A stretch of DNA of 64,000 nucleotides from Gibbula magus (lineage: Eukaryota > Mollusca > Gastropoda > Trochida > Trochidae): contig OW388293.1 in assembly GCA_936450465.1 (NCBI GenBank), positions 28,029,860 through 28,093,859 of the forward strand. The letters are read 5' to 3'. Of the stretch, positions 63,101-64,000 are shown piece by piece. How positions within the stretch are numbered: position 1 is the stretch's first letter; every line of letters begins with the position of its first letter. The position numbers and the translations under genes were made by a program. The notes below the pieces were generated by a model. It saw only the letters and a program-made list of their open reading frames with translations, was not told the DNA's origin and did not search any database.

Positions 63101-63324
63101 GCATGCTCCTGTATGGAAACAGCTATACAAATGGACTATTATTATATACCTGTTTGTATCATCCTTGATAAGTGACTTGAAGAAGTGAGACTCTGCGTTC
63201 TTGAAATGCTGTTCCTCGGCACTTAACGCCTTCAGCTGTCCAGGGACCAGGGGGAAGTACTTGGTGGTGCTCCCTAACAAAGCCTTTCTTTCTCCAGCAA
63301 CGTATTGGGAACATGGTGCTGAAG
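59860..63324 (-). CDS. macrodomain-PARP gene, copy 2, catalytic exons (intact)
   Basis: Five exons, coding order 63324-63150 (175 nt), 62750-62688 (63), 62351-62233 (119), 61138-61002 (137) and 60117-59860 (258 with TAA). They join in frame with phases 1-2, 2-2, 2-1, 1-0 and 0-stop, giving a complete PARP fold of about 250 residues. Triad: His of YHGTS (codon 62290-62288), Tyr of GNGIYLS (61085-61083), Glu of GKELVIYD (60039-60037). It is the ADP-ribosyltransferase end of the protein; macrodomain exons are expected past 64,000. No stop or frameshift was seen. It diverges from copy 1 by only three residues in the last exon (85 positions). Confidence 0.93.
60240..60925. repeat. CATTCTCTTCC-family segment in copy 2 intron
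   Basis: Same segment, same intron and same orientation as in copy 1 (about 9000-10,460 minus its insertion), so it was present before the gene duplicated. Confidence 0.75.
61002..61138 (-). CDS. PARP catalytic exon 4, copy 2 (Tyr of triad)
   Basis: Reads HDHFEVSTDVGWYGNGIYLS, GFPRFAMNYMKD, LCQVLQGK and ends in phase 0 at AAAG|GTACAA, so it joins VYKCKT of the last exon. Confidence 0.93.
61678..61807. mobile_element. 130-bp hairpin MITE in copy 2 intron
   Basis: GAATCTCACCTGTCTT at the left and AAGACAGGTGAGATTC at the right, with inner TATCAACA/TGTTGATA pairs and CCTCGG...CCTCGG near the centre. Not seen in copy 1. Confidence 0.85.
61860..62232. other. conserved intron sequence shared by copies
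   Basis: Matches 12,756-13,119 of copy 1 almost base for base (CAATGAAGTGAATAACTGAA; CCGGTGGGGAAGACCAATAA). No exon seen. Shows that the duplication is recent or that the copies have been homogenised. Confidence 0.8.
62233..62351 (-). CDS. PARP catalytic exon 3, copy 2 (His of triad)
   Basis: Reads YGVPVYAYHGTSTDNVKSIC and then EDGFRQP; the GAG codon here is TAG in copy 1. Donor CAG|GTACTA. Confidence 0.93.
62688..62750 (-). CDS. PARP catalytic exon 2, copy 2
   Basis: Reads HIFQITKVEYVVNPGLTRKF between GTTTCAG and CAG|GTTCGT. Short exon, recognised by phase and by the matching exon of copy 1. Confidence 0.88.
63150..63324 (-). CDS. PARP catalytic exon 1, copy 2
   Basis: Reads SAPCSQYVAGERKALLGSTT, KYFPLVPGQLKALSAEEQHF to donor CAG|GTATAT. 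Same length as in copy 1. Confidence 0.9.
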
Positions 63325-63814
63325 CTAAAATATGTCATATATGATACATGTAAATGTGTTAATCTCACCTAGATCACCGTGCAAGTGGAGGCATATCGAC
63401 AATTGTACCTCGGCTAAGAAACTTTTGAAACCGCTGTTCTGAATAAACTTAATCCATTTTAATACTGACAAAAGAGTCGCTAAATCCATACACCTAAATC
63501 CTGAAATCTAAACTACCCCATTTCCAAACCGAAGTTATCGTTTTAAAACTTCTATCTTTTAACTGTCTTCATCGTATGATCCTTTGTACAACAAGTAGTT
63601 ATCTGCAGTTTCCCTAAGGTTCAAAGCTTCAATCAATTTCCAAATCCACTTACTGGTAAATCCCAAAATCCAGCACAAACTCAAGATTATCTTTTTTTGT
63701 GACAAATGCGTTTAAGCTTCAAGTTCATACTACAGAGACATGTCACTATCGTTTTACATTACGCTCCCCGACCTTACTGCTGTCCTGCTGGTCTCCTGGC
63801 CCATGTTCAAGAAC

Positions 63815-64000
63815 AGAGGTTTAAAAGTAAACGCTCTTGAACGCGATTGCTCAATGTAGCCCTTTATAGCAAAGGTAGCAAGCCTCGAGGCATCTCTCTG
63901 TGTCGTTCAGGAGGGAATGAGCGCTCAATTGAGCGATTAAAATCGCTCACTGTTATGGAACACACGGCTGGCCAACAATAAATAACAGACCCGGGCTCCG
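63815..64000. mobile_element. foldback MITE, copy 2, cut by window end
   Basis: TTCAAGAACAGAGGTTTAAA, GCTCTTGAACGCGATTGCTC and the arm sequence match 20,626-20,820 at the orthologous intron position, with small indels. Confidence 0.88.

Overview
The window is eukaryotic, intron-rich, AT-rich nuclear DNA dense with transposons and simple repeats. No tRNA, rRNA or operon was found. Short coding exons with GT/AG borders, macrodomain-PARP genes, a BIR fragment, and repeat types such as long GGGGTCAC/GGACGGACG arrays suggest a lophotrochozoan animal, probably a mollusc (perhaps a bivalve). That placement is inference.

The backbone is two head-to-tail copies of one gene on the minus strand, encoding a macrodomain poly/mono(ADP-ribose) polymerase of the PARP9/14/15 type. 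Copy 1 runs from about 35.72 kb down to 8.6 kb. It holds a possible start exon, macrodomain A (34.7-33.4 kb), a linker exon (32.9 kb), macrodomain B (27.4-25.95 kb), a short linker exon (25.1 kb) and five exons of the PARP catalytic domain (20.1, 13.6, 13.2, 10.6 and 8.8 kb). Copy 2 enters from the right edge and shows the same five catalytic exons in only 3.5 kb (63.3-59.9 kb); its macrodomain exons would lie beyond the window. Exon lengths and splice phases match exon for exon. Copy 2 is open throughout. Copy 1 carries a 35-nt loss in macro A, a 1-nt loss in macro B, a TAG stop just after the catalytic HGT motif and a 1-nt loss in the next catalytic exon, so it looks like a pseudogene or null allele.

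Copy 1 has been inflated about eight-fold by insertions, which comparison with copy 2 lets one date and delimit: a 6.2-kb hAT-like element in its last codons, which replaced the stop codon (2.37-8.60 kb) and contains a giant inverted repeat and a nested 364-bp hAT MITE; a Tc1/mariner copy (10.9-12.2 kb); a TTAA-flanked element with arrays of a palindromic 16-mer (15.5-19.75 kb); a MULE with FLYWCH transposase and 9-bp target duplication (20.95-25.07 kb); and a 3.9-kb minisatellite of about 111 35-bp units (28.9-32.8 kb).

Between the two PARP copies lie four minus-strand exons of an LDL-receptor-type (YWTD) beta-propeller protein (45.8-42.2 kb), an inverted decayed copy of one of those exons (38.0 kb, plus strand), a PAN/apple-domain exon (54.4-54.2 kb), two degraded LINEs (39.4-40.4 kb plus; 49.1-46.5 kb minus), several MITEs, and a 1.4-kb DNA transposon (56.2-57.6 kb). 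The left edge (1-830) holds a frameshifted BIR domain and a short integrase-core fragment. All exon borders were called by eye from reading frame, splice consensus and copy-to-copy comparison.
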